Shown here piece after piece: positions 26,451-35,688 of a stretch of DNA of 64,000 bases. The position numbers and the translations under genes are program-made. The notes below the pieces were generated by a model. That model did not search any database and was not told the origin of the DNA. It saw only the letters and a list, made by a program, of their open reading frames with translations. Source of the DNA: CAZMCH01 sp964564735 (GTDB lineage: Bacteria; Poribacteria; DTPJ01); the NCBI GenBank assembly GCA_964564735.1, contig CAZMCH010000010.1, forward strand, positions 1-64,000. The letters run 5' to 3'. Numbering within the stretch: the stretch's first letter is position 1; every line of letters starts with the position of its first letter.

Positions 26451-27499
26451 TTGAGTTCCTCCTGAAATTTCTGATCTAGCTTTGATATAAATACGCATAG
26501 AAGTTCTGCGCATCTTTTCACGTCATCTAGCTTTAGCGTTTCGACTGTGCTGTGCATGTTTCTTAAAGGGATCGATACCAATCCTGCAGGAATACCAGCC
26601 CTGCTAACTTGAAGCGAATAGGCATCTGTTCCACCGGGATATGGATCGACCTCTATTTGATGTGTAATTTCATTTTCAGAAGCAACATCTTTCAGTTTTT
26701 GTGTAATTTTGGGATGAAAATTTGGACCCAATCCGATTGTCGCACCTTTACCCAAAGGATTTGATCTACGTTCTGGAATCCCAGGTCCATCGCCAAAAGT
26801 AACATCGATTGCGATTGCAATATCTGGCTGTATTTCGTAAGCGGTTGTTGTTGCACCGAGTCCAGAGACTTCTTCCTGTGCGGTTGCGATAGCGTAAACA
26901 TCCCAATTATGTTTGCGTTCAGTTAATCTTCTCAGTGTTTCAACAAGGACAACCACACCAGCACGGTCATCCATTGCCATAGCAGAAAAACAACCATTTG
27001 ATAGCTCTGTAAATTCGCTTTCTATTCTAACAAGCGTTCCTATTTCAACAATATCTGCAAGTTCCTCTTTTGTTCTGCCTGTGTCAACATATAGATCATC
27101 CATTTGAATTATATTTCCACTTTCACCGGGTTCTTGCAGATGAGGTGGTTTTGCACCGATAACACCTCTTAATTGCTCTTTTCCCATCACTGTTACAGCT
27201 TGACCGGGAAGAATAGAAATATCAATTCCGCCAACGTTTGTTATGCGTATAAATCCACCGTCTTCAATCTTTGTAACCATCAAGCCGATCTCGTCAAGAT
27301 GCCCTGCAAGCAAAATTTTATATCTTTTATCGCCTGTCTGTTGACCTTTCTTTATAGCGATGGCATTTCCTAGTTTGTCTATTTTAACTTCATCGGAAAA
27401 TGGCTTTGCTTGCTTGATAAATACTTTGCCTGCAGGATATTCATGTCCCGAAACGCCATGCGCATCTGTAAGTTCCTTTAATAATTCTTTTAGTTCCAA
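26441..27499 (-). CDS. M42-family metallopeptidase, copy 2
   Basis: 352 residues. It carries the M42 blocks LAGHLDEIG, MDDRAGVV, AQEEVSGLGA, AIDVTFGDGP, PGGTDAYSLQ and NMHSTVE, so the metal ligands are intact. It differs clearly from the adjacent copy at 25446-26450, which points to an old duplication or separate recruitment. The genes overlap by 10 bases. It lies 35 bases downstream of the NagB-like gene, in the same leftward cluster. Confidence 0.92.
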   Translation of the reverse strand: MELKELLKELTDAHGVSGHEYPAGKVFIKQAKPFSDEVKIDKLGNAIAIKKGQQTGDKRYKILLAGHLDEIGLMVTKIEDGGFIRITNVGGIDISILPGQAVTVMGKEQLRGVIGAKPPHLQEPGESGNIIQMDDLYVDTGRTKEELADIVEIGTLVRIESEFTELSNGCFSAMAMDDRAGVVVLVETLRRLTERKHNWDVYAIATAQEEVSGLGATTTAYEIQPDIAIAIDVTFGDGPGIPERRSNPLGKGATIGLGPNFHPKITQKLKDVASENEITHQIEVDPYPGGTDAYSLQVSRAGIPAGLVSIPLRNMHSTVETLKLDDVKRCAELLCVFISKLDQKFQEELKCF

Positions 27500-27534
27500 T
27501 TAATGTATCCTCCCATCTCTTTATTTTCCCATTT

Positions 27535-28464
27535 CTAATGCATCTCAACATCACAAGTGCCAACACCGGGGCGATAGAAATTAAACTGAACGTTTGGATG
27601 ATCTGCCAATAATGACATCGGGACAGACGAATCAGGTATCTTTTTACTTATCATAAGAGTTGTTAGACGCATACCAAAGGCGTTATCATGAGTTCCTGCC
27701 TGCCATATTGATACTTTTTCCGCCTGCCAAGTTTGCACGGGACCGACCGTAATTGCCTTCGTTGGAACGCCTGTTACAACTCCGCCTCCGCTTGTTCGGG
27801 CATTTTGCATTATCGTTACAGGATGAAGATTAACGACTCTCGTGTTAAGTTGGCGATATTCTTCCGGTGTTGGGGGATTATCTTTGTATTTGCCTTCCCT
27901 TTTGAGTGGATCGTTAAATGCCCAGTGCTTGATTTCGCCTTGTCCGCCTTGCATTACAGCACACTTCACACCATCCCAGCTTTTTATATATTCGCTTGTA
28001 TCTGCCTTTGGAAAATGGATATTCTCCATTGGCATCCTCAGCTTTGGATTGATACGATTAAAACAAAGCTCCATATCAGCTTTTGCAAATGACAACGGAT
28101 GATCAATACCTACTTCTTTTCCGTCTTTAAACCATTCGTCCATACCCCAGAAATGAGCATTTTTGACATCAATATTAAGTTCATTTACGATTCTAGCAAC
28201 GAGAGGCAGTTGCTCAGTGGGTCCAATTGGTCCGCATATACCAACAGGATTGTCCGCTGTTGCCCGTTTCCATGATGTAACATATTCTAATGCTTCTGCA
28301 AGATAAAAATCCTCAAGGGTGTCATACATCACAACCCTAAAACCTTCTCGTGATAGTGAAACCATATCATCAGGAGTCAATCTCGCCGCATCATCAAGAA
28401 TATCGTCCTCAAGGGTTGTGTAGTCCCACCAATCGGGCGCAAGAATACTTGTTTTTCGTGCCAT
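27535..28464 (-). CDS. Glucosamine-6-phosphate deaminase-like (NagB/RpiA fold) protein
   Basis: 309 residues. Motifs such as NPVGICGPIGPTEQLP (a phosphate-binding-type loop near residue 75), AHFWGMDEWF and VMQGGQGEIKHWAFNDP (the family's GxDGHIAFN-like segment) match the NagB/RpiA superfamily. The divergent GGQGEIKHWAFN replaces GIGxDGHIAFN, so substrate and activity may differ from glucosamine-6-phosphate. It starts 31 bases after the upstream UroD-like gene's stop. The likely role is in amino-sugar or other sugar-phosphate catabolism. Confidence 0.78.
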   Translation of the reverse strand: MARKTSILAPDWWDYTTLEDDILDDAARLTPDDMVSLSREGFRVVMYDTLEDFYLAEALEYVTSWKRATADNPVGICGPIGPTEQLPLVARIVNELNIDVKNAHFWGMDEWFKDGKEVGIDHPLSFAKADMELCFNRINPKLRMPMENIHFPKADTSEYIKSWDGVKCAVMQGGQGEIKHWAFNDPLKREGKYKDNPPTPEEYRQLNTRVVNLHPVTIMQNARTSGGGVVTGVPTKAITVGPVQTWQAEKVSIWQAGTHDNAFGMRLTTLMISKKIPDSSVPMSLLADHPNVQFNFYRPGVGTCDVEMH

Positions 28465-28494
28465 ATTATTCCTCCTTTTATGTTTTTAATACCT

Positions 28495-29574
28495 TTAACG
28501 TCTTCTTTTTGCAATATCCGAAACCAGTTTGAATTTCTCCACAGTAACACCCGGCGGACAAGAGTCTGAATTTGCTAGAACAAAAGGTCCTCCCAAACCA
28601 TCAGTGATTACTTGCTCAACGTAAGATTCAAGTTCATTCATCGATAGATTTAGGAACATTACAGGTTCTATACCACCGATAATGCAAAAATCTGAGCCAA
28701 CCATCTCTCTTGTTTGTTTAAGCGAGACATTTCCTGTTGGATAAGATGGAACACTCTCAATACCATAAGCCCCGTTTTCTTTCATTGGGATAAGGATGTC
28801 CTTCACATGTCCGCAGGCGTGTTGGAAATACTTTTTGCCATTATCTTTTAGCATTTTACACCATTCCCCGATCTCAGATGCAATATATTTTTTGTATAAT
28901 TTTGGGGAATAGTTTTGAGTTCCAGAATCTTCCCATGTCAAAAAGTAATCATAATTTTCACTTTCTGCCGATAATTTGACAGCTTTAAGATCGTTTTCTA
29001 CCATTGTTTTCCAGAGAGTCTCCACTGTATCAGGATAATCCTCTAAAGCATAAACAAGCTCAACTGTTCCGACTAGATGCTCAACCATCTGTTGAAACGC
29101 CGACTTTCCTCGTGGGATAAGCATACCAATCGAAACGCCTTCTGAGCCGACTACAGCAAGATGATTCTTTACATGCTCAAGGTGCAATTCATAGCGAGTA
29201 TTTTCCTCAATCCAAAGCCTTATTTTGAAATCTTCTTCTGTCTTTAATGGATGTTCAACAAGAAAACTTGTCCCTCCCTCTTGGCTTGATATATAACCTT
29301 CTCTCAGTGTCCCAACTGGAGTAATAATCTCGCTTATATTTAGCTTTCCTTCTTGATAGCTTTTCGTCTCTAGTTTTGGTGGTATTGAAGCGACTGGACA
29401 TGGAGCGCCACGCCATAGGGGATCCGCATTAATGCTTTTTAGAAAACCGAGTTCACCCATATTCCGAATTGATTCAGGAAAATACCCCCAAACATAAGCC
29501 AAAAAAGGTGAAAATGGTATATAATCGACTTCCTGACCTTCTATTGCTGATGTTATTCTTTCTTTTGATGTCAT
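28495..29574 (-). CDS. Uroporphyrinogen decarboxylase-like protein
   Basis: 359 residues, UroD superfamily. Landmarks are MTSKERITSAIEGQEVDYIP at the start, DYFLTWEDSGTQNYSPKLYKKYI (ligand-facing barrel strand), YFQHACGHVKDILI (His and Cys, as in MtaA/MtbA-like methyltransferases) and a C-terminal FVLANSDSCPPGVT. Relatives transfer methyl groups to corrinoid or coenzyme partners. It is the first gene of the 29574-21921 cluster, preceded by the terminator of the upstream operon. Function is by family only. Confidence 0.8.
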   Translation of the reverse strand: MTSKERITSAIEGQEVDYIPFSPFLAYVWGYFPESIRNMGELGFLKSINADPLWRGAPCPVASIPPKLETKSYQEGKLNISEIITPVGTLREGYISSQEGGTSFLVEHPLKTEEDFKIRLWIEENTRYELHLEHVKNHLAVVGSEGVSIGMLIPRGKSAFQQMVEHLVGTVELVYALEDYPDTVETLWKTMVENDLKAVKLSAESENYDYFLTWEDSGTQNYSPKLYKKYIASEIGEWCKMLKDNGKKYFQHACGHVKDILIPMKENGAYGIESVPSYPTGNVSLKQTREMVGSDFCIIGGIEPVMFLNLSMNELESYVEQVITDGLGGPFVLANSDSCPPGVTVEKFKLVSDIAKRRR

Positions 29575-29696
29575 ATTGTTTTTTTATCTCCTTAAAATTC
29601 TTGATTTTGCTCATTTTTTTATTTATATGAATATATTATAACATTCAAGAGATTTTAAGAAAACAATAAAAACACAAATATATATTAAAGCGCAAA

Positions 29697-29727
29697 AAAA
29701 GGGAGTATAATACATATACTCCCTTTT
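29697..29727 (-). terminator. Strong Rho-independent terminator after the aldo/keto reductase gene
   Basis: On the minus strand AAAAGGGAGTAT pairs with ATACTCCCTTTT across a 7-base loop, followed by a T-run. It lies 16 bases beyond the aldo/keto reductase stop and separates the 29743-37913 operon from the catabolic cluster. Confidence 0.85.
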
Positions 29728-29742
29728 GGCATCTTTTTTATT

Positions 29743-30729
29743 TTAAGCGTGCCTAAATATAGGGTCTAATCCCTCAGCTTTCGCCTTTACTATCTGAATC
29801 TCTTCATCGCTTAATGGCTTGAATTTGCTGGCTATTTTTATTGCCTTGCGAAATAGATTAATATCGCCCGGCGTAACTGCAGAAGTTATTGGCTGAGATA
29901 GTGTAAATCTAACAGCAAGATCAGTTTCTTCTTCTTCGGTAACTGGCTTATACCAGCATTTTGGATATGCTTGTTTTTCATTTTGATCTTTCCAGTGAGT
30001 CTTTGCCATAGCCTTTAGAGCAAGTATACCCATATCTTTTGATTTGGCTTTTTCAACTACTTGGGGACCGAAATTGCCATTATAATAATTGACCCAGTTT
30101 ACAGGAAATAGTATGCTATCAAAATCATAGGCATCCATCAATTTTAATGCAATTTCTACTGAATGAGCAGAAAAGCCAAGATAACGGACTATACCTTGCT
30201 TCTTTGCTTCAATAAGAACCTCCATTGCCCCGTCCGGTCCCATTGCCTTCTCAAAATCATCATCAGTAGTCATGGCATGAAGTTGATACAGATCAAAATA
30301 ATCAGTCTTTAATCTTTCTAAAGATTCCTTCAATGCAATTTCTGCCTCTGGTTTGGTTCGCTTTTCTGTCTTGCAAGCGAGAAATACATTTTTCCTATAA
30401 GGTTCAAGGGCAGGTCCTAACTTAAATTCAGCATCACCATAGCTTGGGGCAACATCAAAATAATTGATCCCTTTCTCAATAGCTTCTGCGACATAAGTGG
30501 ATGAATCCTCCGGTGTTTCATTCATAACGATTATACCACCAAATCCAATAATTGATAGCATATCATCATGCTTACCGTATTTTCTCTTTTCTGTAACTAC
30601 TGCTATTTCGTCTTCAGCATTCGCTATGTTGGTTAATGCACTAACACCTATTGCAGTTGAAGCGACAACCGCACCTGATGCTTTTATAAATTCCCTTCTT
30701 GTAATCTTTGAATCATTTTTCTCTGTCAA
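29743..30729 (-). CDS. Tat-exported aldo/keto reductase
   Basis: 328 residues from a TTG at 30729, chosen because GGAG lies 9 bases upstream; an ATG at 30738 overlaps that ribosome site and cannot use it. The N-terminus has a twin-arginine signal, TRREFIKASG, followed by a hydrophobic stretch. The catalytic tetrad is visible: Asp and Tyr in FDVAPSYGD, Lys in LACKTEKR and His in YQLHAM. Members reduce aldehydes and ketones with NAD(P)H, so export through Tat as a folded, cofactor-loaded protein makes sense. It is the last gene before the terminator at 29697. Confidence 0.88.
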   Translation of the reverse strand: MTEKNDSKITRREFIKASGAVVASTAIGVSALTNIANAEDEIAVVTEKRKYGKHDDMLSIIGFGGIIVMNETPEDSSTYVAEAIEKGINYFDVAPSYGDAEFKLGPALEPYRKNVFLACKTEKRTKPEAEIALKESLERLKTDYFDLYQLHAMTTDDDFEKAMGPDGAMEVLIEAKKQGIVRYLGFSAHSVEIALKLMDAYDFDSILFPVNWVNYYNGNFGPQVVEKAKSKDMGILALKAMAKTHWKDQNEKQAYPKCWYKPVTEEEETDLAVRFTLSQPITSAVTPGDINLFRKAIKIASKFKPLSDEEIQIVKAKAEGLDPIFRHA

Positions 30730-30819
30730 ATTTTTCATCTCCTTTATAAACGACATATATGTTGTGTTATTATAATCATCATAATTTAACAAAGATTGAT
30801 TTGTCTATATTCCAAAATA

Positions 30820-31545
30820 TTAAAAACCTGATTTCATTAATGCCCATGTAGAGATTAGCTTATTTGATGAATCAACAGATGCGTTACCTTCCATTGCAAC
30901 CTTGATCTCCGCAGGTGTTAGGGCAACAGACCATAGCTTAACTTCGTCGAATGCGCCATTTACAGGATAGCTGGGTCCATGAGCAATATTTACAGGACTA
31001 TTATTGAAAACGATGGCTTCTTTGCCTTCTGCTTCTTTATTTGCATTAACATAAAACTCTATAGCATCATTGCTTGCGGTCATTGTTATATAATACCATT
31101 TATCTGTATTAACTTTGAATTTTGATTCTATCCAAACCTTACCGCTGTTAGGTGTAAATCTGAAATCTCCAGCACCTGAGTTAATTGTAATGCCATAAGA
31201 ACCATCTTTCTCAAATAAATGATTCCAATCAGGCGAAAGCTCATTCATTCTGATCCACATTGCGATTGTGTATGCCTTCATATCCCTTAATGTATCAGAG
31301 TCATCGATAAGGATATTGGCACCAGAAGCAAAATTAATGGCTTTACCGAATTTTCCATTTATCCATTCAACATTTCCATTTATAACACCGTTATTACCAT
31401 TTTTGGTTTGGTCAATAGCTTTATCTCCCTTGCCCTCGTCAAATGACCAGTATGCCGAAAGAAATTGATCTTGCTGACAAATTGCAGACAAAACAAAAAC
31501 AAACATAAAGAGAAAACACAAGACAACCATTTTTTTATTTAGCAT
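30820..31545 (-). CDS. Secreted LamG-domain (concanavalin A-like) protein
   Basis: 241 residues from the ATG at 31545, preceded by GGGAGGGAATAAAA; the frame extends to 31584, inside the upstream gene. A signal peptide (to about residue 22) is followed by one LamG/jelly-roll domain: YWSFDEGKG, GKFGKAINFASG, YTIAMWIRM, DKWYYITMTAS and GAFDEVKLWSVALTPAEI. This is the LamG_3 pattern, which often binds carbohydrate or stabilises other domains. The C-terminal KLISTWALMK resembles a short tail seen in LamG proteins of sponge-associated candidate phyla, a weak taxonomic hint. Confidence 0.88.
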   Translation of the reverse strand: MLNKKMVVLCFLFMFVFVLSAICQQDQFLSAYWSFDEGKGDKAIDQTKNGNNGVINGNVEWINGKFGKAINFASGANILIDDSDTLRDMKAYTIAMWIRMNELSPDWNHLFEKDGSYGITINSGAGDFRFTPNSGKVWIESKFKVNTDKWYYITMTASNDAIEFYVNANKEAEGKEAIVFNNSPVNIAHGPSYPVNGAFDEVKLWSVALTPAEIKVAMEGNASVDSSNKLISTWALMKSGF

Positions 31546-31564
31546 TTTTATTCCCTCCCAATAA

Positions 31565-32539
31565 TCATATCCTAATACTATCAAGTTCGTCTCTTGAAAT
31601 CGCTTTTACACGAATATAATATTCATCACCTCCAAGAGAATAAATAACATTAACATTTTCATTATTTGGTGCGTCGCTATGAGTGACACAAATTGAGGCT
31701 GATAATGCTATTGCTTCTTGTGAACCGCCATTTGGGATCATAACAATAGGGCTTGGATAATCAACTAAATCAATGATTACATCATTGTCCCGTTTCATTG
31801 ACATTAGCTTTTCATTATCTTTTTGATCTCTGCCAACAATAACTTTTTCACCCGTTTTAAGCCTAAATTGCCTGCCAATAGTCAGCAAATCAATATCCCG
31901 CCTATCAAAGTCTGGATTATTTGTTATTAGGTCTTTTAGACGTTTTGAGTAGCCCTTATCGGTAAGTAAACATCCCCCTGCAGGTTGAGCATATTCCTTA
32001 ATTCCATAATATTCAGCAAGCTCAATTTGAGGCTTTCTTGATCTACCGCTTATATCAAGCAATCTTTCTCTATCGACCTTGCCTTCTCGTTCTGGACGAG
32101 TTTCGGGGAGCAATTTTGCACTTAAAGGGCGTATTATAAAATCACCATATCCCGATTCATCAGAAACCATCATCAATGAACGAAAATTCTGAGACATTGG
32201 TCTTTCGCCAAGAACCTCGCCAGAGAATAAAAAGTCCGCTTTTTCAGTTTCCATTAGCTTCCCCGCTATATTAAACATCAAAGCATGGCAATCAATGCAA
32301 GGATTCATTCCTTTGCCGTAACCATGTCTTGGTGATTGTATCATCTCAATATGTATATCTGTTATATCTAAAATCCTCAAATCAATATTCAAATATTTAC
32401 TTGCGTTTTCAGCCTTCTCAGAGCTAAAAAAAGGCGTTACAAAAGATACTCCGATAATGTCAATATTTTGATCCTGAAGCACTTTAACTGCCAAGATGCT
32501 ATCTAATCCGCCTGATATTAATCCAACGCCTTTTGCCAT
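31565..32539 (-). CDS. ThiI-like PP-loop ATPase with DUF814-type C-terminal domain
   Basis: 324 residues. The PP-loop SGGLDS is at residues ~9-14, and NPCIDCHALMF at ~80 resembles the substrate-binding Cys loop of tRNA thiolases (MnmA/ThiI). PAGGCLLTD is near residue 180. The C-terminal part (IGRQFRLKTGEKVIVGRDQKDN) matches the DUF814/NFACT-R region. Such genes are annotated as tRNA methyltransferase or thiouridylase-like but remain uncharacterised. A likely role is ATP-dependent tRNA or cofactor modification. It is 16 bases after the hydrolase gene in the leftward operon. Confidence 0.8.
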   Translation of the reverse strand: MAKGVGLISGGLDSILAVKVLQDQNIDIIGVSFVTPFFSSEKAENASKYLNIDLRILDITDIHIEMIQSPRHGYGKGMNPCIDCHALMFNIAGKLMETEKADFLFSGEVLGERPMSQNFRSLMMVSDESGYGDFIIRPLSAKLLPETRPEREGKVDRERLLDISGRSRKPQIELAEYYGIKEYAQPAGGCLLTDKGYSKRLKDLITNNPDFDRRDIDLLTIGRQFRLKTGEKVIVGRDQKDNEKLMSMKRDNDVIIDLVDYPSPIVMIPNGGSQEAIALSASICVTHSDAPNNENVNVIYSLGGDEYYIRVKAISRDELDSIRI

Positions 32540-32555
32540 GTTTTAGCCTCCACGA

Positions 32556-34127
32556 TTATAAACCTAATGGCAAATTATGAACATTCGCTGGATTAGTATA
32601 AAGAACATCATACATATATTGCTTGGCAACCTTCATAGGAAGCCTTCCCTCAGAAACACAAATGGCAAGACCTGTAGCAAGCCCATTTCTAACAGATTCC
32701 CCTTTTGCACCGATCATCGTTATATATCTTGCATCGCTTATCCCACCAGCAAATTTATTAATGCTACTCTCCCAAACTAAAAATTCTGCCATTCTTGCGA
32801 TAGATTTACTTCCGAATCCCTGCCACCAGGGACCAACAATAACATTAGGAACTTGTTTAGATGCATCCATAAAATCATCTTGTAATTTCTCATCAGCAAC
32901 AAGATACTCAAAAATTATATTCGGATATTTTCTCCAAATTGGCTCTTCATCTCTTGGTATGCGTGGCTGATAAGCCTTAAATGCCATGATCTCACGATCC
33001 CTATCAATGAAATAATCAACACCAAGTGCAATCTGCAGACATGCCCCTAAGCCATTTTCTTTTTTAAGTTCAGCCCCTATCTCGTTTAATGCTTCTAAAA
33101 TTCCTTGTGTAGCATAGGAAGATACGATATTAACTTTAGGTTCGTCTAATTTCCCTTTATGATTCTCAATAATATATGTAACATCAGCTTCATATATTTC
33201 GGTATTAAGACGCATATCAATTGGTTGAAAAGTATTTGCATAAAGCACTTGACTATCAGGATTTGATGGAGATTTTATAACGCTATGTATCCAGTTTTTG
33301 ATAGCATTTTTCAAGTCTTTTGCGTTATTAATATTAACACCTAATCTGTTTTCAATATTAATCAGATAATTTTCTATATCATATTTACATCCGAGAAAAT
33401 ACGGACCAAGATCAGTTGCCTTTTCTGGACAGACTATATAATGAATATCAAGCATATAATATATTTCTGGATGCAGGGCAATTGACAGATCAATTGCCTT
33501 TAATTGTTCTGCCTCTGAACCTTTTTGTAATTTTAATGGAACATGACTCGCATTTTCAAGGCTTGTTACTAATGCAACTATGCCATCATCTTTTAATATT
33601 TTATCGGCAAACTCTGGATCATTCCTTTGTGCTGATACTGCGTCATATATTATGTCAAAGTTATTTGGATCGAACACATCAAAAGATTCGCCTTGCGATT
33701 TTACTCCATCATAACGGAAAAGCATATTTTTTATCCATCCAGAGCGCTCTGAATAACGACATGGCTGAAGTAACCTAACCAAAGCCTTTCCCATATCTCG
33801 CCTATTCATATTTGTAATATTATAAAAATCGGCGCCTTGACCTAATGCAAGCTGGACAAACCAAGAGTAAGTCGGAACAGCATCTATCATTGTTCTGCGA
33901 ACAAGCCTTCCCGTTCTTATCGATTCTTCAATCACATCATCGGGATACCAGTTAAGTCCCTTTGATTGGCTACCGATCAGGTTTGCATCTGCAATTGCTT
34001 TTGTAAAATTGAAAATATCGCCCTGTATATGCGTATGGCAATCAACTCGTGGATATTCTATTGAAGCGTCTATTAGCTCTTGAGCAAGCGATTTAGTCGT
34101 TTCATCTAGGCTTAAAGGAAATATCAT
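32556..34127 (-). CDS. Amidohydrolase-superfamily protein, uronate-isomerase-like
   Basis: 523 residues. VDCHTHIQGD near residue 28 gives the metal-binding His-x-His of the amidohydrolase fold, and further His residues appear in YYMLDIHYIVC and GVDYFIDRDRE. WYPDDVIEESIRTG and the long helical C-terminus resemble uronate isomerase-like members. A ribosome site GGAGGG precedes the ATG at 34127. Its partners are the TIM-barrel protein 33 bases upstream and the PP-loop gene downstream. The substrate is unknown; a uronate or related sugar acid is a guess. Confidence 0.75.
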   Translation of the reverse strand: MIFPLSLDETTKSLAQELIDASIEYPRVDCHTHIQGDIFNFTKAIADANLIGSQSKGLNWYPDDVIEESIRTGRLVRRTMIDAVPTYSWFVQLALGQGADFYNITNMNRRDMGKALVRLLQPCRYSERSGWIKNMLFRYDGVKSQGESFDVFDPNNFDIIYDAVSAQRNDPEFADKILKDDGIVALVTSLENASHVPLKLQKGSEAEQLKAIDLSIALHPEIYYMLDIHYIVCPEKATDLGPYFLGCKYDIENYLINIENRLGVNINNAKDLKNAIKNWIHSVIKSPSNPDSQVLYANTFQPIDMRLNTEIYEADVTYIIENHKGKLDEPKVNIVSSYATQGILEALNEIGAELKKENGLGACLQIALGVDYFIDRDREIMAFKAYQPRIPRDEEPIWRKYPNIIFEYLVADEKLQDDFMDASKQVPNVIVGPWWQGFGSKSIARMAEFLVWESSINKFAGGISDARYITMIGAKGESVRNGLATGLAICVSEGRLPMKVAKQYMYDVLYTNPANVHNLPLGL

Positions 34128-34160
34128 AAAAACCCTCCGAAATTATCGTAATGTATATTA

Positions 34161-34928
34161 TTACGCATTATTAGCAATCCAATTTCTCGTCCACTCAACA
34201 GCATCTAATTCCAAATCACAAATACAGCTTGCAAGGAATATCATGCCGTCAATACGTCCATCTTTGAGCCATTTTAGCCCTTTTTCGCACTGCATTTGCA
34301 TTAAATCAACAGGCATCGGTTGATGAGTGCCATAATCCCACATATAACAACCAAGCAATTTTTTGCAGTTTGGCGCAACTCTTTCAAACTTCTGGAAGTT
34401 TGCTTCCATATTCACAAGATCAACCGCTTTCCATGTCCATATCGAAGCTACATCACACAAAGAAAGATAATCTGATATTGACGGATAATCAAGGTCATGT
34501 GTATAAACAGTTACCATTAGATCCAGTTTTTTATCAGGCAATATTAGATGCTTTCGGAATTCTCTTAATTCGTCAGGACTCAATACGCCTTTGCCATCAC
34601 CAGCAAAAAAGTCATCCATAAATACGCCAACTATATTAGGGAATTTTTTTGCGAGTGATATTACATGCTCTCTTTCTACTTCAGAAGTTACTCCACCTGC
34701 ACCAGTAATTGACCATACGACCTTTTTTAGTGGGCGAAATGCAAGCGCATACTGATCAAATGGCATTTCAGGCTTATCTTCATAGCGAATCATTATTATA
34801 TTCGGAATACCAAGATAAAAAGCCCCTTCTGTAGGCGTCATACGTGATGGTTTAGGCGTCCCCCAGCTTTTATCATGGCTTCCTGCCTCGTGTCCCCATA
34901 TCCAAAACTTATCCCTTATACTTTCCAT
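34161..34928 (-). CDS. Uncharacterised TIM-barrel-like protein
   Basis: 255 residues without a signal. MESIRDKFWIWGHEAG begins a barrel-like pattern with strands ending in acidic residues (VGVFMDDFFAG, MVTVYTHDLD, IWTWKAVDL, LGCYMWDYG). These resemble uncharacterised glycosidase-like barrels of planctomycete-type genomes. It overlaps the upstream nucleoside phosphorylase by 20 bases, a sign of coupled translation. I cannot assign a substrate or mechanism. Confidence 0.6.
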   Translation of the reverse strand: MESIRDKFWIWGHEAGSHDKSWGTPKPSRMTPTEGAFYLGIPNIIMIRYEDKPEMPFDQYALAFRPLKKVVWSITGAGGVTSEVEREHVISLAKKFPNIVGVFMDDFFAGDGKGVLSPDELREFRKHLILPDKKLDLMVTVYTHDLDYPSISDYLSLCDVASIWTWKAVDLVNMEANFQKFERVAPNCKKLLGCYMWDYGTHQPMPVDLMQMQCEKGLKWLKDGRIDGMIFLASCICDLELDAVEWTRNWIANNA

Positions 34929-35673
34929 TTACCATCTCCTCTATATCTAATACTGCCTGAAATATCGATTTTATTGCCTTTCTCTCTGCGCGGAAAAGCC
35001 TTAACATTGCTTTGAAGCTATTGCTAAAAATCTGCTTTGTATATGGATTATCTGTTACATACAATACCAAAGAACCTTTAAAACCGCAATATTTGCATAA
35101 TAAAAAGAATGCCGATGCTTCACAATCTACACCTAGATAACCTTTACTATGCAAATTATATATGAATTCATCAGTCTCATGCAATAGTGATCCTGATGTA
35201 AATATCGTTCCTTTATGAATTTTTGCACCTGTTTTTTCGGAAGAATGGATTAATAAATTGGTTAGTGTCGGATCGGGAACTGCTTTTTCTGTAGATGGAT
35301 AATAATACTGTGTTAGACCATCGCCTCTCACTGCTTCTGTGGGAATAATAAGATCACCAATTTGAATATCAGGCTGTAATGCCCCAACAGCGCCAAGCCC
35401 GATAATATATTCAACTTTATCGTTTGGTAAAAGTCGCAATAATTCTTCTAATTGTATTGTCCCGATTTTTCTGGAAGTTATTGCTATTTTTATATTTTTG
35501 TATTTGCCAATTACGAAAAGACCGATTTTTTGCTTATTATGTAGCTTATTTTCAAGGTTTTTTGATGGGACGCCAATAGCTATTATAAGTATTTTCGGCA
35601 ATTTTTGTGGGTCAGAAAGACGAAAAACTATTTTTTTATACTCTTTAAGAAATATTTCTTCCCATGTAGGCAT
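34909..35673 (-). CDS. Nucleoside phosphorylase (PNP/UDP family)
   Basis: 254 residues. The phosphorylase fold is indicated by YIIGLGAVGALQPDIQIGDLIIP (central beta-strand and phosphate loop), AVRGDGLTQYYYP and VDCEASAFFLL, which resembles the family's ME[ST]E ribose-binding segment with changes. Members cleave purine or uridine nucleosides to free base and sugar phosphate. It is 15 bases after the AmrS-like gene and overlaps the next gene by 20 bases. A role in nucleoside salvage or turning over a modified nucleoside is inferred. Confidence 0.83.
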   Translation of the reverse strand: MPTWEEIFLKEYKKIVFRLSDPQKLPKILIIAIGVPSKNLENKLHNKQKIGLFVIGKYKNIKIAITSRKIGTIQLEELLRLLPNDKVEYIIGLGAVGALQPDIQIGDLIIPTEAVRGDGLTQYYYPSTEKAVPDPTLTNLLIHSSEKTGAKIHKGTIFTSGSLLHETDEFIYNLHSKGYLGVDCEASAFFLLCKYCGFKGSLVLYVTDNPYTKQIFSNSFKAMLRLFRAERKAIKSIFQAVLDIEEMVNGKYKG

Positions 35674-35688
35674 AAGAGATTAATCATC

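Noticed and set aside
4113..29574. UroD-like genes as haem biosynthesis genes
   Set aside because: No hemE partners (hemA-D, hemN etc.) nearby, three divergent copies in sugar operons, and family relatives that are methyltransferases.
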